Positions 1 through 7,850 are shown, counted from the first letter of the stretch. The stretch is DNA of 14,286 nt from an uncultured Mucilaginibacter sp. (GCF_946481715.1 NZ_CAMLOV010000145.1:1-14286); one strand, 5' to 3'. Made by a program: numbers and translations. The notes: generated by a model from the letters alone, not told the origin.

Positions 1-173
1 CGTTAATGCACCCCGTGTTTTCACGGTATTTTATACCGCTAAAACCGCAATTTATTTGGGTGTTCTGCTTCTTTTATCGCAACTGATTTGTGCCTTACTT
101 TGACATATCAGATAATTAGTTGATTGTGCCGAAGCCGACAGATTTAAACCCAAGGCTGAGGAAAAAGTGTAAA

Positions 174-197
174 AACGTTCAGGCTCAAATGAACGTT
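174..197. repeat. Perfect 8-bp stem inverted repeat
   Basis: AACGTTCA at 174-181 and TGAACGTT at 190-197 are exact reverse complements separated by an 8-base loop. There is no T-run directly after it on either strand, so it is not a standard intrinsic terminator. It could be an operator or an RNA hairpin; the sequence alone does not decide. Confidence 0.6.
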
Positions 198-232
198 GAA
201 AGTTAATCTCTACTTCGGGGGAAATTAGGGAT

Positions 233-277
233 GGAAGGAAACGGGTACGGGGGCATATGCCCCCAACCTCCTTCCAA
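233..277. repeat. Perfect 16-bp G/C palindrome in a larger hairpin
   Basis: GGGGGCATATGCCCCC at 249-264 is fully self-complementary. The flanks GGAAGG (233-238) and CCTTCC (272-277) also pair, so the whole 45 bases can fold into one interrupted stem. On the plus strand it is followed by AAAAAA, and on the minus strand the 3' side lacks a T-run, so terminator function is doubtful. It lies about 80 bp before the metallophosphoesterase start. Confidence 0.55.
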
Positions 278-355
278 AAAATCAAACCGCAACCGGCATC
301 ATAAAGACCCTGCATCTACCTGCAACAATTTAGGCCGTTTGCGCGTTTACCAGCC

Positions 356-1444
356 ATGCGCCAATTTTTACAGCAGCTTTTGTACAAGCCGGTGGTCCGC
401 CTGGCCGATAAGTACTCGTCCCGGCCGGATAAACGGCGCGTTTACAAAGCCCTAAACGCTTTATACAAAAGTATTGTGAATAAACCGGGCAAAAAGGGAC
501 TGGTTATTCCGTTTAATGCACAAACCGGTAAATTCATTATCCTTTCCGATCAGCACAAAGGCGCACGCGATGGTGCTGATATGTTTGCTAAAGCTGAAAA
601 AAATTACCTCGCAGCACTCGATTATTACTATACAGAGCTATTTACATATATAAATCTTGGCGATAGCGAAGAGCTTTGGGAAAACATTTTCCTCACTGTA
701 AAAAAGCATAACAAAGCCACCTTTGAAAGAGAAAAGCTGTTTATAGATGCCGACAGGTTTATAAAAATATTTGGCAACCACGACCTGTATTGGGGCAACG
801 ACCCATTGGCAATGGTAAGTTTGGCGCAGATATACGGTAAGATTATACGGGTGTACGAAGGGGCGGTGCTGCAAACTATTGTTAAGCAGCAACCTTTTTC
901 CATTTTTATGACGCACGGGCACCAGGGCGACCTGCAAAGCGATGGCAACTGGTTTAGCAAATGGTTTGTTTCTGATATTTGGGGGCCTTTACAGGGTTTC
1001 CTTAGCATAAACCCGAATACACCGGCCTTTAACAACCAGCTAAAAACCGATCATAACCGCATTATGTACGAATGGAGCAGCGAGCGCAAAAACATGCTGT
1101 TGATAACCGGGCATACGCACCAGCCGGTATTCCGCTCGTTAACACAACTGGAAAGTTTATACATCAGCCTGGATGATGCTAAAAAGGCAGGTGACACTCT
1201 AAAAACAGCTGAGCTGGAAAAAAAGATAACCGAACTGCACCTGCAGGGCAACACCCAGCCAGATTTTAACGGGTACCTTGATACTTATTTTAACACTGGC
1301 TGTTGCTGTTTTGATGATGGTGATATTACCGGGATAGAAATTGCCGATGGCTGCATCCGCTTAATTAAGTGGAGCTATAACCATAAGTTAAGCGAGCGGG
1401 TGGTACTTGAAGAATGCCCGCTTGAGGATTTGAAGCTGGAGTGA
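356..1444 (+). CDS. Calcineurin-like metallophosphoesterase
   Basis: This encodes a predicted 362-residue soluble phosphoesterase of the calcineurin-like fold, which uses two metal ions to hydrolyse phosphomono- or diesters. All five metal-binding blocks are present in order: DQH at 65-67, GDSEE at 102-106, GNHD at 140-143, THGH at 186-189 and GHTH at 252-255. An Asp/Lys/Glu-rich, probably helical insertion lies at about 265-295, before a C-terminal strand with three consecutive cysteines (316-318). No signal peptide or membrane segment is visible. The ATG at 356 leaves about 60 residues before the first motif, which is plausible; I saw no better start. The substrate cannot be read from sequence. 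It stands alone and converges on the LUD-ftsH-rsfS operon, ending 108 bp from the LUD stop. The family call is firm; the role is unknown. Confidence 0.9.
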   Translation: MRQFLQQLLYKPVVRLADKYSSRPDKRRVYKALNALYKSIVNKPGKKGLVIPFNAQTGKFIILSDQHKGARDGADMFAKAEKNYLAALDYYYTELFTYINLGDSEELWENIFLTVKKHNKATFEREKLFIDADRFIKIFGNHDLYWGNDPLAMVSLAQIYGKIIRVYEGAVLQTIVKQQPFSIFMTHGHQGDLQSDGNWFSKWFVSDIWGPLQGFLSINPNTPAFNNQLKTDHNRIMYEWSSERKNMLLITGHTHQPVFRSLTQLESLYISLDDAKKAGDTLKTAELEKKITELHLQGNTQPDFNGYLDTYFNTGCCCFDDGDITGIEIADGCIRLIKWSYNHKLSERVVLEECPLEDLKLE

Positions 1445-1476
1445 ATTAAAGACAAAAGAGGAGAGTCAAAAAATAG

Positions 1477-1521
1477 GAATCAAGACGGGAGCAATCACGT
1501 TGGTGGCTGTCCTCTTGATTC
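1477..1521. repeat. Inverted repeat between convergent genes
   Basis: GAATCAAGA at 1477-1485 and TCTTGATTC at 1513-1521 are exact reverse complements with a 27-base spacer. Looser pairing continues inward (AGC 1490-1492 with GCT 1506-1508) and outward, where related GAGTCAA-like words recur (1463-1469 and, inverted, 1523-1528). It fills most of the 108-bp gap between the 3' ends of the metallophosphoesterase and LUD genes, where a bidirectional terminator would be expected, but neither strand has a good T-run. Confidence 0.55.
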
Positions 1522-1552
1522 TTGAGTCTAATAGTCTTGCTTCTTTTCCCTG

Positions 1553-2191
1553 TTACCCGTCCAGCAAAAAAACGAACAGCTCTTTGGGGCCGTGGGCGCC
1601 TAAAACCAAGGTCTTTTCAATGTCGGCGGTACGGCTTGGCCCGGTTACGGTGGTAATCATCGATGGCAGTTGGCTGCCATATTTTTCTTTGATAAGTTTA
1701 AATCCGTCTTTAAGGTCTAAAACCAACTGTGAAGTATAAGCCAGTACGATGTGGACAGGCGGATAGATACTTAGCCTGCGGCCCGCCGCATTGCCGTTAG
1801 AGAGCATGATGCTGCCATTGCGGGCAATTAACGCTTCGCAAAGGGTAAAGCCTACTTCTGCCTGCTCAAAATCTTTATCGGTTTCAAAAAAAGGATATTC
1901 GTAAGTGTTTAGCACCTGCTGCAGGGCGGGTTCCCAACAGTATATTTTATGCCATTTGCGTTCTTCGGCAAGTTCCAGCAGGTTCTCTATAAATTGTACC
2001 TCGTCTTCGCAAAAAACAAACTGCCCATTTACGGCGGTAAACTGCTCTGCAAAAACTACCTCAAGCAATTCTTCGTTAGGCGGATACATGGGCAGGTCTT
2101 CCAGGTTGGGATAAGGGTTATCTCGCTTTTCCAAAAGCGCCTTGCGCACTTTTTTTAGCAGCTTTTCTTTTGATGTAGTGATATCCCTCAT
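1553..2191 (-). CDS. LUD-domain protein (LutC/YkgG-like)
   Basis: This encodes a predicted 212-residue cytoplasmic protein of the LUD superfamily, which includes LutC/YkgG of lactate utilisation. The family signature is at the C-terminus: GPSRTADIE at 184-192, then GAHGPKEL at 198-205 and a hydrophobic strand to the end. A serine/glycine-rich block (RNGSIMLSNG, 124-133) precedes it, as in other LUD proteins. The N-terminal 40 residues are charged and probably helical. No LutA or LutB gene is nearby, so a role in lactate oxidation is not supported. It is the last gene of a minus-strand series behind ftsH (82-bp gap). I recall this LUD-ftsH linkage as common in Bacteroidota, which would suggest a shared but unassigned task. 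The family call is strong; the function is open. Confidence 0.85.
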   Translation of the reverse strand: MRDITTSKEKLLKKVRKALLEKRDNPYPNLEDLPMYPPNEELLEVVFAEQFTAVNGQFVFCEDEVQFIENLLELAEERKWHKIYCWEPALQQVLNTYEYPFFETDKDFEQAEVGFTLCEALIARNGSIMLSNGNAAGRRLSIYPPVHIVLAYTSQLVLDLKDGFKLIKEKYGSQLPSMITTVTGPSRTADIEKTLVLGAHGPKELFVFLLDG

Positions 2192-2209
2192 AATGTAGTT
2201 AAAAGCAAA

Positions 2210-2257
2210 AAAGCTTAAAGCTAAAAGGCTGTGCTTATCCTTTCTGCTTTAAGCTTT
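2210..2257. repeat. Long hairpin between ftsH and LUD gene
   Basis: AAAGCTTAAAGC (2210-2221) and GCTTTAAGCTTT (2246-2257) are perfect 12-base reverse complements. After a two-base mismatch the stem resumes with AAAGG (2224-2228) against CCTTT (2239-2243), leaving a 10-base loop. It occupies most of the 82-bp gap between the ftsH stop and the LUD start. It could attenuate or process the transcript between the two genes; there is no clean T-run. Confidence 0.65.
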
Positions 2258-2273
2258 CTGTTAAATTACTTAC

Positions 2274-4394
2274 TTAATCCTTTGCCGTTGTATCGGTTTC
2301 GCCGGGGTTTCTGCCGAAAGTACCGGAATGGTCGCTAACGCCTTCGTGAACAAGGTTCTGCGCAACAGGCTCCTGGTTGCTTTCGCCTTCGCCGTTTACA
2401 AACTCATCGTAAGTGGTACGGTTATCAAAGGGGCGTTTGCCTAACAGTTCTTCCAGGTCCGACTGAAATAATATTTCTTTTTCAATCAGTTTGTTGGCCA
2501 GCTTCTCTAAACCTTCGCGTTTGTCTATCAGTAAAGCTTTGGTACGTGCGTAAACTTCGGAGATTTGGTTGCGTACTTCATTATCAATCAACTCAGATGT
2601 TTTTTCTGAATACGGCCTGTTAAACTGGTACTCGCCCTGCTGATCATTGAAAGACACGTTACCAACTTTTTCGTTCATGCCGTAAATGGTAACCATGGCA
2701 TAAGCCAGTTTGGTAATACGCTCTAAATCGTTTTGGGCCCCAGTAGATATTTTACCGAAAGTGATATCCTCGGCAACACGGCCGCCTAATGTCATACACA
2801 TTCCATCAAGCAATTGCTCGGTAGTGTATAAAAATTGCTCTTTTGGCAGGTATTGGGCATAGCCTAAAGCTGCAACACCACGCGGAACGATAGATACCTT
2901 CACCAACGGATCGGCATGCTCTAAAAACCAGCCTGCAATAGCGTGGCCGGCTTCGTGGTAAGCCACAATGCGTTTTTCTTCCGGAGAGATGATCTTATTC
3001 TTTTTCTCCAAACCACCAATCACACGGTCAATAGCATCCTGAAAATCCTGCATATCCACCGCTTCTTTGTTTTTACGGGCAGCTATCAAAGCAGCCTCAT
3101 TACAAACGTTGGCTATTTCGGCACCCGCAAAACCAGGGGTTTGTGCAGATAGTTTTTTCGCATCAACACCATCTGCCAGTTTTACGGGTTTTAAGTGTAC
3201 CTTAAATATCTGCTCGCGGCCAACCAGGTCGGGTTTATCAATAGATACCTGCCTGTCGAAACGCCCCGGGCGTAATAAAGCGGAATCCAATACATCCGGG
3301 CGGTTGGTAGCTGCAAGGATAATGATACCGCTGTCGGTACCAAAACCATCCATCTCTACCAGTAATTGGTTCAGCGTGTTCTCGCGCTCATCGTTACCGC
3401 CTACAATATTATTTTTGCCACGGGCGCGGCCAATGGCATCAATCTCATCAATAAAAATGATACACGGTGCTTTATCTTTTGCCTGGCGGAACAAGTCGCG
3501 AACACGAGATGCGCCCACACCAACAAACATCTCCACGAAATCGGAACCCGACAATGAGAAGAACGGCACCTGGGCCTCGCCTGCAACGGCTTTGGCTAAC
3601 AAGGTTTTACCTGTACCTGGCGAACCAACCAGCAACGCGCCTTTTGGTATTTTACCGCCCAGGTTGGTATATTTTTTGGGGTTTTTAAGGAAATCAACGA
3701 TTTCCATAACCTCTTGCTTGGCTTCTTCCAAACCGGCAACATCATTAAAGGTAACCGATACCTGTGCTTCTTTATCAAACAGGGTAGCTTTTGATTTACC
3801 GATATTGAATATTTGGCCACCAGGACCACCACCGCCTCCACTGCCCATACGACGCATAATGAACAGCCAAACACCTACCAGCAGTATGGCCATAATAATG
3901 CATTGCACCAACCAGTTGCTCAGCAAGTTTTCTTTGCTTTGCTGATATTCTATAGAAGTCACCAGTCCGTCGTTAGCCGCTTTATCAGCTGCTGCTACAG
4001 ATGCCTTCAGGCTTTCGTAAGATGCATCGGTGAAATAATACTGCGGCCCGTCTGAATTAACCTTTAACGTACCCTGGTTTTTATTGGCATCAGCGTACTC
4101 GGGTTTGTTAATGCTATCTTTCTTAATATAAACCTCCGCCACAATCAGGTCGCCATTTTTATAGGTAACTAACCTGTCAACATCGCGCGTTTTTAGCATT
4201 TTGTTGGCAAAGCGTTGAAAGTTTATCGGTTTACCCGGGTTGCCGCTAAAAAAAGTGGGTACTACCACTATGCCTATAAGGGCAATAGCATAAAGCCACA
4301 TTAAGTTAAACTTCGGCGGCTTTGGCGTAATCTTTTTATTAGGAATTTTCCTTATCGGTTTTTGGCCATCGGCCTTTTTATCTTTAATTTCCAT
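2274..4394 (-). CDS. ftsH: ATP-dependent zinc metalloprotease FtsH
   Basis: FtsH is the membrane-anchored AAA+ protease that pulls out and degrades misfolded or short-lived membrane and cytosolic proteins; it works as a hexamer. In this 706-residue protein a Lys/Pro-rich N-terminus is followed by a membrane segment at about 31-49, an extracytoplasmic domain (50-158), a second membrane segment (159-179) and a Gly-rich linker (184-193). The AAA module shows Walker A GSPGTGKT (257-264, Ser replacing the more usual second-position Pro), Walker B IIFIDEID (312-319) and the second region of homology with arginines at 375 and 378. The peptidase has the zinc motif HEAGH (480-484) and the third ligand Asp556. 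The C-terminal tail beyond about 640 is polar and variable. The gene is intact and probably cotranscribed with rsfS (62-bp gap). Identification is essentially certain. Confidence 0.98.
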   Translation of the reverse strand: MEIKDKKADGQKPIRKIPNKKITPKPPKFNLMWLYAIALIGIVVVPTFFSGNPGKPINFQRFANKMLKTRDVDRLVTYKNGDLIVAEVYIKKDSINKPEYADANKNQGTLKVNSDGPQYYFTDASYESLKASVAAADKAANDGLVTSIEYQQSKENLLSNWLVQCIIMAILLVGVWLFIMRRMGSGGGGGPGGQIFNIGKSKATLFDKEAQVSVTFNDVAGLEEAKQEVMEIVDFLKNPKKYTNLGGKIPKGALLVGSPGTGKTLLAKAVAGEAQVPFFSLSGSDFVEMFVGVGASRVRDLFRQAKDKAPCIIFIDEIDAIGRARGKNNIVGGNDERENTLNQLLVEMDGFGTDSGIIILAATNRPDVLDSALLRPGRFDRQVSIDKPDLVGREQIFKVHLKPVKLADGVDAKKLSAQTPGFAGAEIANVCNEAALIAARKNKEAVDMQDFQDAIDRVIGGLEKKNKIISPEEKRIVAYHEAGHAIAGWFLEHADPLVKVSIVPRGVAALGYAQYLPKEQFLYTTEQLLDGMCMTLGGRVAEDITFGKISTGAQNDLERITKLAYAMVTIYGMNEKVGNVSFNDQQGEYQFNRPYSEKTSELIDNEVRNQISEVYARTKALLIDKREGLEKLANKLIEKEILFQSDLEELLGKRPFDNRTTYDEFVNGEGESNQEPVAQNLVHEGVSDHSGTFGRNPGETDTTAKD

Positions 4395-4456
4395 TTTTTA
4401 CAAGCTCATCAATAATAAATAATTAAAAAGGGTATTTTGTGTTTTCTGAGCTTTGT

Positions 4457-4831
4457 TTAAGCGCTTTTAAAGCTTTTAATTTCAGCATCACCCCATAGGT
4501 CTTCAACACCATAAAACTCACGTTTATCGGTGCGGAAAACATGTACAACTACATCAATATAATCCAGCAATATCCATTCGCCATATTCAAGCCCCTCTTT
4601 ACGCCAGGGGTCTTGCTGCGTGGCTTTGTAAATTTCGTCCTCAACGCTATTTGCTATAGCTTTTACTTGTGTGGCAGAGTCGGCATGGCATATCACAAAA
4701 TAATCTGCTACCGAACTTTTGATATTTCTAAGGTCGAGCCTTACCAGTTCATTCCCCTTTTTCTCCTGCATACCATGTATGGCAAGTTCCGAAATATAGG
4801 TGGATTCATTTATCACTTTACTTTTTACCAT
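4457..4831 (-). CDS. rsfS: Ribosomal silencing factor RsfS
   Basis: RsfS (YbeB/Iojap family) binds ribosomal protein uL14 on the large subunit and blocks joining with the small subunit, lowering translation when nutrients are scarce. From the ATG at 4831 the product has 124 residues, a normal family length. Signature blocks are ADYFVICHADSATQ in the N-terminal half and WILLDYIDVVVHVF, then the FYGVEDLWGDAE block near the C-terminus. A TTG one codon upstream (4834) would add a single residue; I prefer the ATG. The gene heads the minus-strand series rsfS-ftsH-LUD and is divergent from birA with a 47-bp spacer, so both promoters must lie in or overlap that short gap or the neighbouring reading frame. 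Confidence 0.95.
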   Translation of the reverse strand: MVKSKVINESTYISELAIHGMQEKKGNELVRLDLRNIKSSVADYFVICHADSATQVKAIANSVEDEIYKATQQDPWRKEGLEYGEWILLDYIDVVVHVFRTDKREFYGVEDLWGDAEIKSFKSA

Positions 4832-4841
4832 CAAAAAGAAT

Positions 4842-4849
4842 TAGTTTTG
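4842..4849 (+). promoter_or_regulatory. Possible -7 promoter element for birA operon
   Basis: TAGTTTTG matches the Bacteroidota -7 consensus TAnnTTTG at every fixed position and lies 29 bases before the birA start, a sensible distance. I could not find a good TTG -33 partner at the usual 19-21 bp upstream, so this is tentative. Confidence 0.35.
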
Positions 4850-4878
4850 AACGATTTGGGTTTATAAAATATTATACG

Positions 4879-5649
4879 TTGCAAAATAACACAATTTCAG
4901 GATTATTTGTTGGACAAAATTTAGTGACACTGAAAGAAGTGGACTCTACCAACAATTATCTTAAAAATATCCTGTCAAATTCCAAGCCAGTACTCGAAGG
5001 TACGGTCATTATGGCAGAGGCACAATACGCAGGCCGGGGGCAACACAAAAACACCTGGCACGCGCAGCCGGGCAAAAATTTAACCTTTAGCCTGCTGTTA
5101 AATCCCACCTTTATAGCGCCCACACAACAATTCGACCTTACAAGAGCCGTTAGTTTAGGCGTTTACGATGCCTTGCACCCACTGCTTGGCGATGCATTAA
5201 AAATTAAATGGCCCAACGATATTTACTTTCGCGACAGGAAACTTGGCGGCATGTTAATTGAAAATATGATACAAGGCGGACAAATGCGCAACGCAGTAAT
5301 TGGCATAGGGCTTAATATTAACCAGGATAATTACCCCGAAAGCGCCGGTAATGCCATATCTGTTAAGCAGATATTACAAAGGGATTATGAATTAAAAGAT
5401 ATATTATCTCAAATTTGCAACCATATTGAAGGATGGTACCTAAAGTTGAAGGCCGGGAAAACGGTTGATGTAAGGAATGCTTACCAAAGCCGGTTATACC
5501 GATTAAACGAAGAAGCCGTTTATGCGTCTAATAACCTGCCGTTCCGCGGCAGTATAAAAGGCGTAACCGAACCGGGCTTGCTGATGGTTGAGCGGGATGG
5601 CAATATTGAATTATATAATTTAAAAGAGATAGCATTTTTAAACCAATAA
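4879..5649 (+). CDS. birA: Biotin--[acetyl-CoA-carboxylase] ligase
   Basis: This enzyme activates biotin with ATP and transfers it to the carrier-protein lysine of acetyl-CoA carboxylase and related carboxylases. The 256-residue product has the catalytic core without the N-terminal DNA-binding winged helix, so it is a pure ligase rather than a repressor. Visible motifs are the substrate-entry block VDSTNNYLK (21-29), biotinyl-AMP loop GRGQ (52-55) with Trp60, KWPND (110-114) and KLGG with catalytic Lys121 (121-124). A small SH3-like C-terminal domain follows from about 205. The start is TTG at 4879; no in-frame ATG precedes the first conserved block, and the resulting MQNNT N-terminus fits relatives as I recall them. 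The next gene starts one base after its stop, so the three-gene series is very probably one operon. Confidence 0.95.
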   Translation: MQNNTISGLFVGQNLVTLKEVDSTNNYLKNILSNSKPVLEGTVIMAEAQYAGRGQHKNTWHAQPGKNLTFSLLLNPTFIAPTQQFDLTRAVSLGVYDALHPLLGDALKIKWPNDIYFRDRKLGGMLIENMIQGGQMRNAVIGIGLNINQDNYPESAGNAISVKQILQRDYELKDILSQICNHIEGWYLKLKAGKTVDVRNAYQSRLYRLNEEAVYASNNLPFRGSIKGVTEPGLLMVERDGNIELYNLKEIAFLNQ

Positions 5650-5650
5650 G

Positions 5651-6103
5651 ATGAAGAAATTATTTTTAGCAATAGCAGCACTGGTAATAACCGCAACAGC
5701 ACGTGCACAGATAGAGGCACCGGTGAAGTGGTCATATGCCGCTAAAAAATTAAGCGCTACCGAGGCGGTTGTTTATTTAAAGGCAACCATCCAGAAGGAT
5801 TGGCATATTTATTCGCAAACGGTTAAAGAGGGCGGGCCTGTAAAAACAACATTTACCTTTAAGCCATCTAAAGAATACGCTACAATTGGCAAACCGGTTG
5901 AGCCAAAGCCGATAAGCAAATACGAGGATGTTTTTAAAATGAACGTTGGTTATTTTGAAAAAGAAGTGGTGTTTAGCCAGAAGATAAAGTTAAAATCGCC
6001 CAAAGCGAGCGCAGTAACCGGCAAGCTGGAGTTTATGGTTTGCAATAACGTAAAATGCCTGCCGCCGGATGAAGTGGAGTTCTCTATCCCTTTAGGTAAA
6101 TAA
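5651..6103 (+). CDS. Secreted DsbD alpha-domain protein
   Basis: This encodes a 150-residue exported protein matching the N-terminal periplasmic (alpha) domain of the thiol:disulfide interchange protein DsbD, here as a separate polypeptide. A signal peptide at 1-19 ends in Ala-Arg-Ala, and the mature part starts at Gln20. The mature protein has exactly two cysteines, Cys131 and Cys136, in MVCNNVKC just before the final strand, where the E. coli alpha domain carries its redox pair (Cys103/Cys109). The spacing here is CX4C rather than CX5C. The DWHIYSQ segment (50-56) is also typical. It should take electrons from the membrane partner encoded 16 bp downstream and pass them to periplasmic thioredoxin-like proteins. 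ATG at 5651 is one base after the birA stop. Confidence 0.88.
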   Translation: MKKLFLAIAALVITATARAQIEAPVKWSYAAKKLSATEAVVYLKATIQKDWHIYSQTVKEGGPVKTTFTFKPSKEYATIGKPVEPKPISKYEDVFKMNVGYFEKEVVFSQKIKLKSPKASAVTGKLEFMVCNNVKCLPPDEVEFSIPLGK

Positions 6104-6119
6104 TATACTTCACCCTGTA

Positions 6120-7850
6120 ATGACATCAACGAAAAGTCGCCATATGCTGCGCAAAGGAATTTTATTGTTAGTGGCTGTTTGTGCCTTGTTGTTTTTGATG
6201 CCAGCCCCGGCGGCGCATGCGCAAACCGGTACAGGCGATAGCACGTTACAGTTTACTGATATACCCACCGCTGCAGATAGTATGGCTATCCGCAAAAAGG
6301 CTGCAGATTCGGTGGCGAAGGTTAAAGCGGATTCGGTGGCAAAAGCGCAGGCCGCAAAAAAATCGCCCGCGGTACCCAAAGAGATACCCAAATCGTTATG
6401 GCAAATTTTCTTCGAAGGATTTTTAGGCGGGCTGGCTGCTATTATAATGCCTTGCATTTATCCGCTGCTTCCATTAACCGTAAGTTTTTTCACCAAAAAA
6501 GCAGGTAACAGGGCCAAAGGTATCTTGCACTCTGTTATTTATGGCTTATCTATCATCATAATTTATGTTGGGCTTGGGTTAATTATAACCTTATTGTTTG
6601 GTTCTGATGCGCTGAACGCTTTAGCAAGTAACGGGGTATTCAACGTGTTTTTCTTTTTATTGCTGGTAGTGTTTGCAATATCGTTTCTTGGTGCGTTTGA
6701 AATTACGCTGCCCAGTTCGTTAGCCAACAAGCTTGATCAAAACTCTGATAAAGGTGGTATTGCCGGTATATTTTTTATGGCTGCTACCCTTGTTGTTGTT
6801 TCATTTTCCTGTACTGGTCCAATCATCGGTACGCTACTTGTTGATGCCGCTTCAAAAGGGCATCGCCTTGCACCGGCAATGGGTATGTTTGGTTTTTCTT
6901 TTGCATTGGCATTGCCATTTACATTATTCGCATTATTCCCATCCATGCTAAAAAGCCTTCCAAAATCGGGCGGGTGGTTAAATAGCGTAAAAGTTGTGCT
7001 TGGTTTCCTGGAACTTGCTTTCGCGTTTAAATTTTTATCAAATGTTGATTTAGCTTACCATTGGAATTTATTTCACCGCGAGATATTTTTATCGCTATGG
7101 ATAACCATCGGCGTATTGCTGGGGCTTTATATATTAGGTAAACTAAAATTTTCGCACGATAGCGATGTGCCGTTTGTTACTATTCCCCGCTTGTTTCTGT
7201 CCATCGTAGTTTTCTCATTCGTAGTTTACATGATACCCGGCCTTTGGGGAGCGCCTCTAAAATCTATCAGCGCGTTTTTGCCTCCTGAAGGGACTCAGGA
7301 TTTTAACCTTTCGCAGGCGCCGGATGCGGGCAGTTCGGCTACAACGAAGCTTCCGCAAACAATAAGCATTAAAACAAAAAAATACGACGGCAATTACGAT
7401 AGCAACAAAATTAAAGGGTTGGACCCATGGTATGATTATGAGCAGGCGCTGCAAGTATCAAAAGAAACGGGCAAGCCCATCCTGATTGATTTTACCGGCT
7501 TTGTTTGCGTAAACTGCCGAAAAATGGAAGCGGATGTTTGGTCTGATAAAGAAGTTTTTAAGCGGATTAAAAATGATTTTATACTGTTGCAGCTTTTTGT
7601 TGACGATAAGGCAGACCTTGACCCTAAAGATGTTTTTGTATCTACCTATAGCGGCAAAAAAATAACCACCATTGGCGGTAAATGGAGCGATATGGAGGCA
7701 AAAGATTTCAACTCAAATTCGCAGCCCAACTACGTAATTATGGATGGCAATGGCACTGTTTTAGTACCGCCACAGGGAGCCAATTACAGCGTTGATAATT
7801 ACATTAAGTTTTTAGACAGCGGTTTGGCAGCCTATAAAGCCGGCAAGTAA
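6120..7850 (+). CDS. dsbD: Thiol:disulfide interchange protein DsbD (beta-gamma)
   Basis: DsbD moves reducing equivalents from cytoplasmic thioredoxin across the inner membrane. This 576-residue form lacks the alpha domain, which is the gene just upstream. Residues 1-34 form a signal-like segment; an Ala/Lys/Asp-rich linker with repeated ADS-x-A-K units spans 52-77. The CcdA-like membrane domain (about 95-375, roughly eight hydrophobic segments) has its redox cysteines in MPCIYPLLP (Cys112) and SFSCTGP (Cys231). A periplasmic linker leads to a thioredoxin-like gamma domain from about 430, with CVNC active site (463-466) and a cis-proline region near SQPNYVI (534-540). All four catalytic cysteines are present, so the protein looks functional. 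ATG at 6120 is chosen; an in-frame ATG at 6144 would shorten it by eight residues and fits the signal segment equally well. Confidence 0.93.
   Translation: MTSTKSRHMLRKGILLLVAVCALLFLMPAPAAHAQTGTGDSTLQFTDIPTAADSMAIRKKAADSVAKVKADSVAKAQAAKKSPAVPKEIPKSLWQIFFEGFLGGLAAIIMPCIYPLLPLTVSFFTKKAGNRAKGILHSVIYGLSIIIIYVGLGLIITLLFGSDALNALASNGVFNVFFFLLLVVFAISFLGAFEITLPSSLANKLDQNSDKGGIAGIFFMAATLVVVSFSCTGPIIGTLLVDAASKGHRLAPAMGMFGFSFALALPFTLFALFPSMLKSLPKSGGWLNSVKVVLGFLELAFAFKFLSNVDLAYHWNLFHREIFLSLWITIGVLLGLYILGKLKFSHDSDVPFVTIPRLFLSIVVFSFVVYMIPGLWGAPLKSISAFLPPEGTQDFNLSQAPDAGSSATTKLPQTISIKTKKYDGNYDSNKIKGLDPWYDYEQALQVSKETGKPILIDFTGFVCVNCRKMEADVWSDKEVFKRIKNDFILLQLFVDDKADLDPKDVFVSTYSGKKITTIGGKWSDMEAKDFNSNSQPNYVIMDGNGTVLVPPQGANYSVDNYIKFLDSGLAAYKAGK
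6273..6350 (+). repeat. In-gene ADSVAK repeat in DsbD linker
   Basis: Codons 52-77 of the DsbD gene contain three copies of an Ala-Asp-Ser-x-Ala unit (residues 52, 62 and 70), the last two adjacent, with near-identical DNA (GATTCGGTGGC appears twice). It lies between the signal segment and the membrane domain and is probably a flexible or helical charged linker that grew by slippage. Confidence 0.7.

Larger units (their letters stand above)
1..355. other. Gene-free leader region with palindromes
   Basis: I see no supportable gene in these 355 bases. An 87-codon minus-strand open frame at 52-315 has no recognisable family features. The region is rich in short inverted repeats: two overlapping 5-bp hairpins at 13-26 and 25-37, a perfect 8-bp stem at 174-197, and a perfect 16-bp palindrome at 249-264 flanked by GGAAGG (233-238) and CCTTCC (272-277). 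It may hold the 3' flank of a gene outside the window plus the promoter of the metallophosphoesterase gene, but I could not pick out a convincing Bacteroidota promoter (TTG, about 20 bp, TAnnTTTG). Confidence 0.6.

Noticed and set aside
52..315. 87-codon minus-strand open frame in the left gene-free region
   Set aside because: No recognisable motif or fold signal, and it runs through two palindromes; not enough support for a gene.
3067..3945. 292-codon plus-strand open frame
   Set aside because: It is exactly antisense to the conserved AAA and membrane region of ftsH, and its sequence has no recognisable family; codon bias of the true gene explains the open frame.
4879..5649. BirA as a biotin-operon repressor
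   Set aside because: The N-terminal winged-helix DNA-binding domain is absent, so only the ligase role is supported.
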